From contig CM041083.1 of NCBI GenBank assembly GCA_023079485.1, positions 111,083,554-111,147,553 on the forward strand: 64,000 nt of DNA, given 5' to 3'. Each line of letters begins with the position of its first letter. Positions within the stretch are counted from its first letter, which is position 1. Origin of the DNA: Archilochus colubris (Eukaryota; Chordata; Aves; Apodiformes; Trochilidae). Both the position numbers and the translations under genes were made by a program. Below, in pieces: positions 27,291 to 38,753 of this stretch. Under the pieces are notes generated by a model. It searched no databases. It saw only the letters and a list, made by a program, of their open reading frames with translations, and was not told the DNA's origin.

Positions 27291-28541
27291 GCACTAGGTT
27301 TTGGGGTTTTTTACAGGCTGCTTTTCAACACGGTGAAGAAAGAACCACGACTGATGTTTATTTTAGGTTGAGATGCTGAGGCCAAGCAAACAGCACACAG
27401 ACTACTCTTCAGCTCAGCCTCAGTATTGGCTGTGCCAATACACATGCTTCATCCTGTGCCTGTCTTCTGCTGCTGGGTTGTAGTTCTCCTAGGGTTGTAG
27501 TACAAATTCTGGTGGAAGAAGAGTTGACACGGATGCCAAAAAGTTGCGCTGATTTAAACTGGTGAAAGGTTTTGCTGCTTGTTTTCTATACAGAAAGGCA
27601 AATTTACAGCACTAAAATGAGATGCCTCTCCACCCCTCTAAGACACACACTTTCAAAAATATTGCTGCTATTCAAAATAGCATGTTAGACACTAAAAAAG
27701 TAATGATAATCATCAGTGTGGACCACATTCTTACCATTATATTTTTTTCCAGCCCACAGGCCCAGTACTGCTCACACCAAACAGGAGACAAACAAAAATA
27801 CAGCAAAACCATCAGAGAAACCATAAGCCCTAAGGAGCCCTGTGGGAGAGCCTAGGCTATGGAGATGAGATGGGGCACACACCCCCGTTCCTCAGGTTTA
27901 GCAGAAGGGCTGAAAAAGGCAAGACACAAAGGGCAGCTGTAAAAACTGGGAATAGCATGGGGAACCAAAGAAGGGAGTGGGGAAAAAGTGGCCAGGAGTG
28001 TCACTGAGAGTTGGTACATCCCCCTAGGTAGGCAGGGTTACACACTCTCTCACCCCCAGAGCCACCACCAGGCATCTCTCCATCATAGAAAGGTGCAAGG
28101 AGGACAAGTCAGTGCCTGCACTCTTTGCCTTCCCAGTCCTGGAGCACAGGTAGAGAGCTGACAATAGTAGCATAACCTTTTCTTGAGCTGGGAGTCCAGT
28201 CCTACACATGTTTGCCTCTCTCTCACCTTGGAAGAATCCTCAAAGCTGGTGGCTGCTCACAAAGCTTGGGGACAAAAGCATCCCCTCTCCCACATGCATC
28301 CTCTTGGTTCTGCCTTCCCCCCTCAGCCATGTAGGTGTGGACTACAAAAGCACAAACTGTTCCTTAGCAGGTCTCTCTAGCACCCAGAAACTTCAGGGAT
28401 AGTATTTCTGAGACAACTTGGCTACAGCTTTCCACCAGGTCACTGCTAAAGTATTCAGTCCAGACAGCAGGGACTGGATGAATTTTCACAGCTCAGGTTC
28501 AGACACCTGTGGCTGCAGCCCCTACGAAACCCCTTCTTCCA

Positions 28542-28609
28542 GTCATTCATTCATTTATTTGTCCATTCACTCATTTATTCATTCATTCATTATTTCTTTC
28601 ATTCATTCA
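28542..28609. repeat. (ATTC)n tetranucleotide microsatellite
   Basis: Imperfect ATTC/TTCA tetranucleotide repeat with ATTT and ACTC interruptions. Confidence 0.9.
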
Positions 28610-31600
28610 GTGAACACAGGGCTTCTTCTTCTTAGTTACTTTTCACAAGTTGCTTCTTAAAATTATTCCACAGCTCCCCAGGGACCCATCAACCACAGGC
28701 AGCAACCACCAGCACACCACTGGCAGCCTCCCCAGCAAGCCCAGCCACACAGTGCTGGAGGCAGCTGCTCTGCCAGGCACCAGGACTGCATCCATGAACC
28801 CCCCAGCTGCCTCCTCTGGGGCCCCACCACAACCTTGAGGGGATGTGGGAAAGTGGTCATCCACCCCCAACACATTTTCAGGAACGCTCAGTCTAGGCTG
28901 CTCACTTGGCAATGGTGTAAATAAGTCCAGAGGAGACAGTATATGAAGGTATCTGGTGTGATCCGGGTCTACTAGGATCCCTTGGGGCTGTTTGTCTATT
29001 TGTCTTAACAGCTGAAAATCCTTCAGAAAAAAAAATATTTTTATTAACTTTTATTAAAACAGCTCTGGCTCACAGATCATTTTAACTTGTGTAAGGAAAT
29101 GCTACGACCAGGAGCCAGAGAAACACAACCAAGAACAAATGGTTGGAAGAATAGGTTAAGAATCATTTTGTTGTTATGATTTCTCCTGTTTCGGTGAGAC
29201 AAGGAAGGTACTAAACCCCAAGCCCTTCTGAGTGAGTTCAGCTCTTCTTCCCCATCAGGATGAGCTACCAAATACATTATCTCTGCTCAGACATCCATGG
29301 CTGCCTTCCTCCTGGTTACACAGTTTGTGTTCTTAGAGATCCCCTTCAAACACTTCCATCGAGGAGGCACAGTGAGTACATGCCCATCACCAGGTTTACC
29401 TTTTCTCCCAGGGGTGCCAATCCACTTACACGTTTTCTGCAGATCCCCAAAAGACCTGAGCAAACTCTCCCTGGTTTTCTAAAACCTTTCACTCATTTGC
29501 CAGTGTCAGAAGGAAGAGTCCAACAACTGCACAGCTGATCACCCATTTCTTACTTCGGGTTCATTAGCAGTAAGTGCAGCTGCTACATCCTTATATCCAA
29601 GGACAGATGACTCCCCAGTCACTTTCTTTCCCTTGCCCTCCTTCATGCTTCTTCATGCTCATGCTCACATTATTTGTTGTTGGCCAGGCCCTTGCAGAAA
29701 GGGGACACACAACTTGTGCTTTACTCTAGTGTGCAGAATAAGGAAGGGCTACACACACATGGAGTGCCACCTGCCATACCTCAAACTAGACCCTTTCTTC
29801 CAAATGCCACTCCTTCAGTTCTGTGGATGCCATCCTCACATCCACCATGGCAAGATCCCAGCTCAGCAAAACATTTGAACTGTGCTTAAATCAGAGAGCA
29901 GCCAGGGAAGACAGGGGAAGATGGAGACACTCTAGGGGAGCAGGGAACCATGGGGTCTTCACAGCAAGGAACTGTGCTCTTAAAAGACAGAGGGACACAA
30001 CCAGGGGAAAAATAAGAAAAAACATCTTGTCTGAGGATCTTTAGGGAAAACCAGTGCACACAGGTGCCCAGTCAACAAAGGTTGAAGCTCATCTGCAGAT
30101 CCTGCACTTCCCATCAGACCTTCTTCTGGCTTGAAATATCCTGGCCAGAAAACCCAAGTGCTACAGTGAGCTCTCCCTCTCTCTCCTCTGCCCTCTGCAC
30201 TCTCATTTTAATGGACTTCTAGTCTCTCTATATATATCCTGTGCATAAATTTTCCAACTCCCCAGGCAGCTACATTCTCTTGCAGCCTTCAGAGGTCTTT
30301 GCTAACAGCCTCTGGCTGCCAGGCCAGTCACTCCCAAGTTCTCACCACACCTGGAAAAGCAACAACCAGAACTCCTGAACTCCGGCAGCCTCTGGAGGTG
30401 CCACCACTCCTACCAGACCTTGAAGGACAGCACTCGCTGGGGGAAAAGATGGTGCTGAAAAATTACCTTCTGCCACTTCAACTCAGAGTTCATTCTTTGT
30501 GCTTACCACAAAACCTGCTCATCAGCTGCAGGACTGGTTTGCCTGTGGAGTGTGAGGGCAGGATTTACATCCTCAAGCACCAAGACACAGGGCTGGGCCC
30601 CCAAAAGGTTTGCTTGTTACTTTTCTCTTTCTACCCAGTGTGCACACTATGGGCCACTAAATAAGCTGCAAGCATTGCCCAGGTTTTACTACTATCCCAT
30701 TTGCATGGAAATTTTGCTCTGCACCTAAATGTGTGGGACATATGGGTTAAATATCAATTATATCACAGACCCATTTGGAAAAGGAAAATACAAACAATGC
30801 TGAGGTGCCCAAGGTGTGAGGTCGAACACAAAGTTCTTACTGATTTCAATAATACTGAAGGGAAAAAGCAAAATAACTTCAAATACTGACTTTCTGTTTC
30901 TCTAGGATGTGGGTTATGTAAATGTAAAATTGACACTTTGCAGCAAGAAAAAAATAACAAAATAATTCTATAAATCAGCCTAATATGCTTTATCATCATA
31001 GGTATGCATAAGCATGCCTAGCTATGTGCTTGCACATAGGCTAAAGGCTGCCTATTTTAATTCATGCCTTATTTTTAGTGTGATTAAAATGTTACCACCG
31101 AACAGCAGGTTATTTATTCCCACCCACAAATGAAACCCACAGACAAACCCATATAAATTAAATAGGTCCTATGTCTTTTTTTTACCTGTTTTAAATGTAT
31201 TTTCTGCAGAAACTCACCAAATTAATTCTGAGCATGATAAGAAATTGTGCACTTATGCTAGCAGTAAAAGACTAATTTGTAAAACCAAAAATCCAGTGTG
31301 AACAAAATTGATAAAATCACCATTCTGCACTACAGACAAAAACCCCAAGATATGGCTCCATTTTCCAGTGCTGCCAGAAAGAAAAAATTGACTGATGGAT
31401 GTGTACTATAAACCATGACTTCATTTCATAAAGAAAATATCCCAGCAAGGACCCAAAGCTGAACAAAGCAGAGGAGCAGGGACCAAATGTCAGGGCTTTG
31501 CTCAGCAGCGTGGCTTCCCCGACGCTGGGCTTCACCACAATAAACATCACCACTTACCAAGATGTAGGGGTTTAAAGAAAGGCAGAAAATAGCAGAGCAC

Positions 31601-31989
31601 TTAAAATAAACTCGTATGGTGTGGCAACACTGCCCTCCTGCTTCCTAGTGATTCCTGCCCTTTTCTCATCCTCAGCACACCCTGGGCCAAGAGCAGCTAC
31701 TCCCAGCACAGTTTCCTTCAGTTTATTCAAATCTCCTTGTGCAGGCAGCACAGACATATCTCACTAGGGAAAAGAGGATAATAAAAGCTTGAAATTCTAA
31801 TTTCATGGTTTTCTCAGGGGAATACAAGCAGCTATAAAAATCATCTCAAAATCCACTGTTTGATTTCTGGGTTCAGCTTCAGGCTTTATAACTGAATTAA
31901 CAACAAATAATAAAATTATAATTAATTCATCTCTGAATTGAAAATGGCTTATATCAGTTCTTTTCATTAGTTTAAACACAATGAAAATG

Positions 31990-32155
31990 CTAACAAAGTC
32001 AGAGGAATAGATTGTTGGATTATATTAGATTAATCCGGCTCTTTCCGCTTTCATTGTTTCGGGAGTGGCATGGAAGGGAAAGACATAATACTCTGACCCT
32101 GGCCAGATTAAAATATAAAAAATTAATCAAATTAAAATGCAATTAAAAACATTAA
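31990..32155. promoter_or_regulatory. Candidate enhancer-like element with homeodomain sites
   Basis: Contains GGATTA (32017-32022) and its reverse complement TAATCC (32031-32036) separated by eight bases, a SOX-like CATTGT (32052-32057), and several TTAATC/TTAAT words to about 32155. Retained CpGs at 32036-32062 stand out from the AT-rich flanks. Function is inferred from motifs only. Confidence 0.3.
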
Positions 32156-32392
32156 TCCCTATGACCTGTTCCTATCTGCTCCTATGGAAACAGCTGTCCT
32201 CTGTAGGTCAACAGAGCAGACATCCTACAGAGGAAAGCATGGATAAAGAAGAGAGGACACATCCCACTCCCCACACAGCCCAAGGAAAAGACTTGCAGAC
32301 AGGGGCAGCTGCTAATGCTGCTCCCTGAAACTGGTGAAGCCTAAGCAAATCAACGAGGTGACTTGAAGGGTTAATTTAAGCATATGCTGAAG

Positions 32393-32787
32393 ATCATAGA
32401 ATCATAGAATGTCAGCTTGGAAGGAACCTTGAGGATCACCTGGTCCAACATTTCTAATATTATTATTTATATATAGCCTCAGCACCCAGTCGAGCTGAGA
32501 TTGAAAACTTTCCAAAGGGGAGGGAATCCAAGACTTTTCCTGGGAGACCATTCCAATGTGTGGCTGTCCTCAGAGTGGAAGATTTTCCTTTTGTGTTCAA
32601 AGGGAATCTCCCCAGGAGTAACTTGTGCCCATTGCCCTTCGTCTTGTCCATGTGACTCCTTCTAAATAGGGACTCTCCGTCTTCTTTCTAGCTGCCCTTT
32701 AAATAGTGGGCAGTATTAAGTTGCAATAAGGTCTCCCATAAGTCTTCTCTCTTCTCAAGGCTGAACAAAACCAGTTTTCTCAGCCTC
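32393..32787 (-). mobile_element. CR1 LINE fragment (older)
   Basis: Starts ATCATAGAATCATAGAATGTCAGC and keeps the block complementary to NGHKLLLGRFPLNTKGK and HWNGLPG in a short minus-strand frame (32463-32651). It resembles the 4.6 kb copy in subfamily, and indels break the frame. Confidence 0.92.
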
Positions 32788-33673
32788 AAAGATAACTACT
32801 GTAAAGTAAAATAATGATGGAAACTCTACCCTGTATTTGGTAACCTGCTTTATGTGAGACTGCATTTTTTTCCTTAGAAAAACAAAAGCAAGCTGGGATG
32901 TGCAAATAAACCAAGAAAACTGAAAGGAAGGAACTGCTTGCAAAGCAATTGTGAAAAACAAATAACAGCAGTAATGAGGAAGGAACAGAAAACATCTCAC
33001 AAAGAGAGGACGTAAGCTGGGATTTAGAAAAGATTGGAAATACTCAAAAGGTGCAGGAAAAAAAAAAAGCTTGAAAAGGCTTATTGAACACAGGAGGTGA
33101 ACAAGACTGAGTAACAAAGTGAGATAAAGGAGATTTACAAAATAAAAAAACCCTTTGTTTGTTTCTGAGTTCCTGTAGATCAGGCCCAGGGTACTGCTGC
33201 CTAGTACTGACATACCTGAGTCCCCTGGTGTTAATGTGTCCCAGACTTCTCTGGACATCTGTCCTCCTTCAAAAGCACAAAGTTGGCTTTGCCCTCCACT
33301 CAGTTGTCACATAAACATTCACACTTAAAAGGTAAAGGTTAACCTGGTAAAAATTGTCTGTGCTCTGTACACCATACGAAGAACATTTCTGCTTCCAAAG
33401 GAAAAAAAAAAGTTATTAGGAAAAGCAGATGTAAGCACTAATCTTGCCTTTTTGTCACCCCAAAGCCCTTCGGGTTTTTTTTATTTGAACCCAAAGCATT
33501 AGCAGTCTGTGAATCTCCAAATCCCCTGCTCAACCACTCTTTCCCATGTCTCCTTTACCCTCCCACATCGTTGATCTGACCAAGGCCTTTTTTTGGTCTT
33601 TGAGCATACTCAGGAATCAACACTGCCACACTTTTCACTGGCACAGCCCACAGCTCACACCCTCCAGGAATGC

Positions 33674-34130
33674 TGTTCGGAGCAGGTCCAGAGAAGGGCA
33701 AGGAGGCTGTGAAGGGATCCAGCACAAGTCCTGTGAGGAAGAGCTGAGGGAGCTGGGGGTGTTCAGCCTGGAGAAGAGGAGGCTCAGGGGAGACCTCACC
33801 ACTCTCTACAGCTCCCTGAAAGGAGGGTGTAGCCAGGGGGGGGTTGGTCTCTTCTCCCAGGCAGCCATCAGTAAGACCAGAGGGCATGGTCTTAAGTTGT
33901 GCCAGGGGAGGTTTAGGTTGGATATTAGAAAAAAATTATTTACAGAGAGGGTGATCAGACATTGGAATGGGCTGCCTAGGGAGGTGGTGGATTCTCCATC
34001 CCTGGAGGTTTTTAAGAAGAGACTGGATGTGGCACTCAGTGCCATGGTCTGGTAACCATGGCAGTAGTGGATTAAGGGTTGGACTTGATGATCTCTGAGG
34101 TCCTTTCCAACCAGATGACTTTGTGATTCA
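33674..34130 (+). mobile_element. CR1 LINE fragment
   Basis: Plus-strand 3' portion of CR1. The frame up to 34055 encodes [19 protein letters not shown] and [23 protein letters not shown]. The end is GAGGTCCTTTCCAACC with a decayed terminal octamer (TTTGTGATTCA). Confidence 0.93.
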
Positions 34131-35924
34131 GGCATCACTAACACCTTTCACCCTTGTGTTCATCCCCTTTCTGTTACTGGGAGAGCTACATGTGCAGCAC
34201 CATGTTCTCCTTCCAGAGAGGCTGGGGAAGATAAAGGGGTCCAGGAGTTTTTCTTGTGTGCTGCTTCCCCAACACGCACCGGCATTTTGCATCATTGAAC
34301 ACCACAGATGAACAGTCCATCAGATATTTTTACTCAAACATTACTACTCATTTAATTAGCACTGATCTGCACATTTGCCTGATGCTGGCTATCACCTTCC
34401 AGGCTTTACATACATGTTGGGTTTTTCCCAACATGTGGCATTACTTTGATGCCTGGAAGCTTGACTTTGTTCTGCACTCGAAGGTCATGCAGAGTGCTTT
34501 TTCAAAGCATCCTTCAAGCCAGCTCCCTGACAATGACAAATCTTAGTTTATTGCCTTTCCTAAGGCCTCACAGTGTTTCCTAACAGACATCTTAGTGGTA
34601 CTGTCAAATCCATCACTCCTGAAGCCAGATGTAAAGTAACCACAGAAAGCTGTATACAACCATCAAACCATATGAACGGTTTTATAACTACTGGCAACCC
34701 ACTGAACATTAAATATTGGATTAACAGTCAACAGCTCTGCTGGTGCTTCCTGCACTTTGGCAGCAAGCTTTCCCCACTCTACTGTATGCTTGCAGAATGG
34801 GCTACAACTCTCTCTCAAGAAAAATCTCAAAAGGCAGGGCTTTGCTTGCGCTATGCCAGACTTGCAACACATGGCCAGAAGGAAAGGGAGGAATGAATGC
34901 AACAGGACCACAGGCAAGGAGATTGGACTGCTGTTGCTTTCCAGCCTCCTGAAGTCAGCTCTTTACTTACATGGCTGGCCCAGGGCAAATTACATGCTCA
35001 CGTTACTATCAAACTAAACCTACCCTCTTATTCACCTCCTTGTATGCCCCTAAGTGAGAACTGTGATGCCTTTGGGATCAGGGCTGGTTTTCCTGTGTGC
35101 AAGGTAAGTCTTACTCATGTTTGCTTTACTTTTCCCTCCTAAGCACCATAACATAAGCACTTCTCTGAGCAGGAACAATTTGCTCTGAGAGCGAGTTCCT
35201 GATATCTGTACTCCAGAGATGGAAGAACAATTCCCAACACCGCTTCATACCTCCTGCCTGCTTTTAAGCAAGTAGCTTCCTTAGCTCTGTGTCCCTCATC
35301 ACAGCCAGCCAATCCTGCAATCCTGCCAGCACAGCTCAGGCACTGCAGTCATCACCTACCAACTATTTTAGCACACATCAGGGCAGAATAAACAGACACA
35401 GCTCAAATTTGCAGGAAGAAGCCCGATCCCAGAGGGATGCCAGGCAGCTCTGCTGGAGAGACTACTGTTGCCTGTGCACATGCATTCCTCCCAAAATGGT
35501 ACTTTATATCCAGACGCAGTCTACACTGTTTTTAGAAGCAGAAGGAGACTGCCTGATGGAGTCCAGCACTCAGCCCAACAGAACATGCCAACAGACTAGT
35601 GACAGGGGTAATCACTGCATTTGAAACAGCATTTAAAGAAAGGTAACCTGTCAAGTTTGCTTATGTTGTAAGACTCAGGCTCCCAGGACTCCAGCATATT
35701 TCCAACACATCGAACTAATTGTAGTTTACATTTATTTCACTCTCTATTAGAGGTGCTCTGCTTTCCAGGAAAACAAATTTGATCTGCAGCACTCGGCCAG
35801 CCACAGATTTCTGCATGAAACCCGAGTGCCTCTCTCCACTGAAAGGGGCTTTGGGTTAACAGTCAGCAGAAAGCATGCAGCTCAAGCTGTGGCATGTCAC
35901 CCAAAACACTGCTACACGCCGAAA

Positions 35925-36300
35925 ATAGTTTCATCTTCCTCTGCCTTGCATAGCCTGGAAATAAAACATATGGAGTTAGCAGGGCCGCTGATTGGATTTT
36001 GATTGTTCTGAAACGTTGCCAAGTTTAAAGTGGAGAGTGCGGCCTGAAAGGAAATACAGTAGACACCAGACAATTTATTTGTTTCTGAGTGGGGACCTGG
36101 CTGACGGGCTGCTTCGAAGGTGGCTAACAAGAGCAGCATGTTCCCATATGGAAACCATATGGGGAAATCGGCCAGGATCTAAAAACATGGCACAATATAT
36201 GTTATCACGGCCACAGAAAAAGCAGAGTGCTGTAAAATCGGTGCCAATCACAACAGCAAATTGCTGATGGATGGTGCTGATAAATAACTAAAATAGTTCA
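35925..36300. promoter_or_regulatory. Candidate conserved regulatory element
   Basis: Unlike its surroundings, this stretch keeps CpGs (CGCCGAAAA, AACGTTGCC, GTGCGGCC, GACGGGC, TTCGAAGG, AATCGGCC, ATCACGGCC). It has inverted CCAAT-type ATTGG and two CATATG palindromes 11 bases apart (36145-36150 and 36156-36161). No repeat similarity or coding pattern is seen. Calling it regulatory is inference from composition and its position next to the CpG island. Confidence 0.35.
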
Positions 36301-36539
36301 CATACCAGCAGGTTTTAAAGTACTGTCGGAGCTGGAGATGCAAAATACGCACAGGAGGTGGGGAAGGCAGCGGGGTGATGGCCACCATTACTTGTCAGAC
36401 AGACAAACCCGAGGACCTCTAAAACCCTGAAAATGGGGAAAAAAAGTCCCCAAAGGCTGTGCCCTTATTACAGATACCTGCCACCACTTTATCACCTCAG
36501 AGCAGCCACATAAAGTGCAAATATTCACTTCTGGGGACA

Positions 36540-36925
36540 GCGGTTCCCATCTCCGGACCGCCCAAGCCCTACTCGGGGCTGAACCCTAGCGGCGGCTCCG
36601 GCTGGAACGCAGCCACAGGGGCACCAGGGACGGCAACACGGGGAAACGGGGCGACCCGCCGCTCCACCGCAGGAGCCTCAGCCGGTGCCGACGGAGCCTC
36701 ACCGACCCCTCCCGGCCTCGGTACCAGCTCTCTGTCCCGGAACCAGGCTCAGCCCCCCGGCTCTCCCCGGTACCGCAGCCGCAGCGCCGCGGGGCACCCG
36801 CGCTGCCCTGTGCCACAGCGCCACACAGTGGCCGCGCAGAGAAACGCACCCTGAGCACCCCCCTTCCCGGTACCGGGCCCGGACCCGGGGGGGTCCCGCC
36901 CGGCAGCGAACCGACGGAAGTGTGG
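36540..36925. promoter_or_regulatory. Isolated CpG island in intergenic DNA
   Basis: About 390 bases of strongly GC-rich DNA with many CpGs, repeated CGGTACC/CCGGTACC words, GC boxes and CCCGCC motifs. It sits about 12 kb downstream of the end of PSMG1. No protein gene is recognised on either side. The overlapping reading frames on both strands are compositional. It resembles a promoter-type island, possibly for an unrecognised noncoding transcript, though a gene-free GC-rich island cannot be excluded. Confidence 0.6.
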
Positions 36926-38158
36926 AGGGGGAAGATGGAAGGGTGAGGGGTTGGTAAGTTGGGAGGAGAAGAAACAAAACTATAGGAGGGTGAATGCGGA
37001 GAGATTCACTGAGGTTAGAATTGATTTCTTCATCGCCGGGACAGAAAAATGAGGAGCAAGGGAGATGCTGCGCCACCAACACCGCCTCCATACCCCTGTT
37101 TAAGAAGTTTTAGTCTGGACTGCTATCATGCCCTTCTTTTTTGTGGGGGTTTTGTGTTGGTTTGGGGTTTTTGGTTCGTTTGTTTTGTTTTGTTTTGTAA
37201 ACGAAAAAAATAAGCCTAACTAAGTCTGGATTTAAAGAACTAGATTAGGAAAAAAAAACAAAACACTGGAAACAAATACTCAACCTACAAGAAATTTTAA
37301 ATTTTCAACTAAAAAAAAAAGCTCTAAAATCCTTTTCACTTTACGTTTTTTCAAGAAAGAGGATTTCCCCCCATGCTTCTTATAGACCAGCAGCTACGAA
37401 AAAGGTCCACTTTCTGGGAAAAAGAAAATTTAAAAACATAGAATGATAGAAACAATGATTCTGTAGGGTTTTTTTCAGAAAGCAGATTTTTTTTTTCATG
37501 CTTTTTATAGACCTCAGTCAGTCACTTTTCCAAGGTTATTTTGCTTGAGCCAGTAAAGCAGAAATAATATTCAGTTTCAACTCTAAGGGTAAAAGAAGGA
37601 GGAAATAATTGAACAAGCTGACACACAGTCCACCCAGCAACCTGACAGTCAGCGAGGCTGCTTTCTGTACGGCTAATGAGCTGCTGAAATATTTCCAGGA
37701 CAGAAGCATTTTGTGCAGAAGCAGCATTCACAGAGGTAAAACACAGGAGTACATACATATATTATGCTACTATGATCTTTTAAGAGTAAGATCCCCTGTT
37801 TTCTCAATTTCATGAGCTACTAACTGATTTTTCATTTCTGAATTTTATGATTTTAAAGATACGGGGAACAGGTTTTTGTAAATCTTTTTCCATAGAAAAG
37901 GCATTAGCTTTTCCACATTAGCTCTGCAGGATTTATAGCTTTCCTTTCTGCCGATGACAGCTCAGGAACTGTTTCACCAGTTCTGTGTATTGCAACATAT
38001 TCAGTTCATGTCCTCAGTAATATTCAAGACCAAAGCAGTGATTTTGTGTTTATTGAATTCATATATGATTTATGCACAAGGATGACTATTCCAAAGCACA
38101 GAGAAATCAACAGCATTTACGCTGACTCTGAGAAAAGCCGTCTAGGGATCACTTAAGT

Positions 38159-38204
38159 CCATATGTACACATGTATATAATATATATATACATATATATA
38201 TATG

Positions 38205-38236
<32 letters not shown>

Positions 38237-38252
38237 CATATATATACATTTC
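38159..38252. repeat. (TA)n/(CA)n microsatellite
   Basis: About 90 bases of alternating TA with embedded ACACAC and TATACATA units, ending where the 38.25 kb CR1 copy starts. Confidence 0.92.
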
Positions 38253-38753
38253 CCCTCAGTTCAGGAAGGATATCGAGGTCCTGGAGCGGGTCCAAAGGAG
38301 GGCAACCAGGCTGGTGAAAGGACTCGAGCACAGATCCTATGAGGAGAGGCTGAGGGAGCTGGGGATGTTCAGCCTGGAGAAGAGGAGGCTCAGAGGAGAC
38401 CTCATCACTCTCTACAACTCCCTGAAAGGAGGGTGTAGCCAGGTGGGGGTTGGTCTCTTTTCCCAGGCAGCTCTCAGCAAGACAAGAGGGCACGGTCTTA
38501 AGTTGTGCCGGGGGAGGTTTAGGTTGGATATTAGAAAGAATTTCTTTACGGAGAGAGTGATCAAGCATTGGAATGGGCTGCCCAGGGAAGTAGTGGATTC
38601 TCTCGTCCCTGGAGATATTTAAAAAGAGACTGGATGTGGCACTCAGTGCCATGGTCTAGCAACCGCAACGGTGGTAAAAGGGTTGGACTCAATGATCTCT
38701 GAGGTCCCTTCCAACCCAGCCAATTCTATGATTCTATGATTCTATGATTCTGT
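38253..38753 (+). mobile_element. CR1 LINE fragment, least decayed copy
   Basis: Plus-strand CR1 3' portion ending in about three tandem ATTCTATG octamers (38723-38750). The frame 38314-38622 is open until a small change near DSLVPGD shifts it from the family sequence. The 5' truncation point lies directly against a TA/CA microsatellite. Confidence 0.95.

Larger units (their letters stand above)
27291..32392. other. Intergenic, mostly featureless
   Basis: Apart from the tetranucleotide repeat at 28.55 kb and the motif-rich stretch at 32.0 kb, listed separately, I see only short chance reading frames. Confidence 0.55.
34131..38158. other. Intergenic around the isolated CpG island
   Basis: Outside the island and its left shoulder, no gene is recognised. 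A G/T-rich TTTTG-type low-complexity tract lies at about 37137-37200, and A-runs lie near 37248-37322. Confidence 0.55.

Noticed and set aside
32755..33258. 167-codon minus-strand hydrophobic frame
   Set aside because: Phe/Leu-rich translation of A-rich plus-strand DNA. No domain, and it starts within a CR1 remnant.
36143..36163. CCATATGG pair considered as SRF CArG boxes
   Set aside because: CArG needs CC(A/T)6GG. Here only four A/T bases lie between CC and GG, so these are CATATG palindromes instead.
36459..37091. Reading frames of 90-131 codons on both strands of the isolated CpG island
   Set aside because: Pro/Ala/Arg-rich frames occur in several phases on both strands, as expected from GC-rich DNA without stops.
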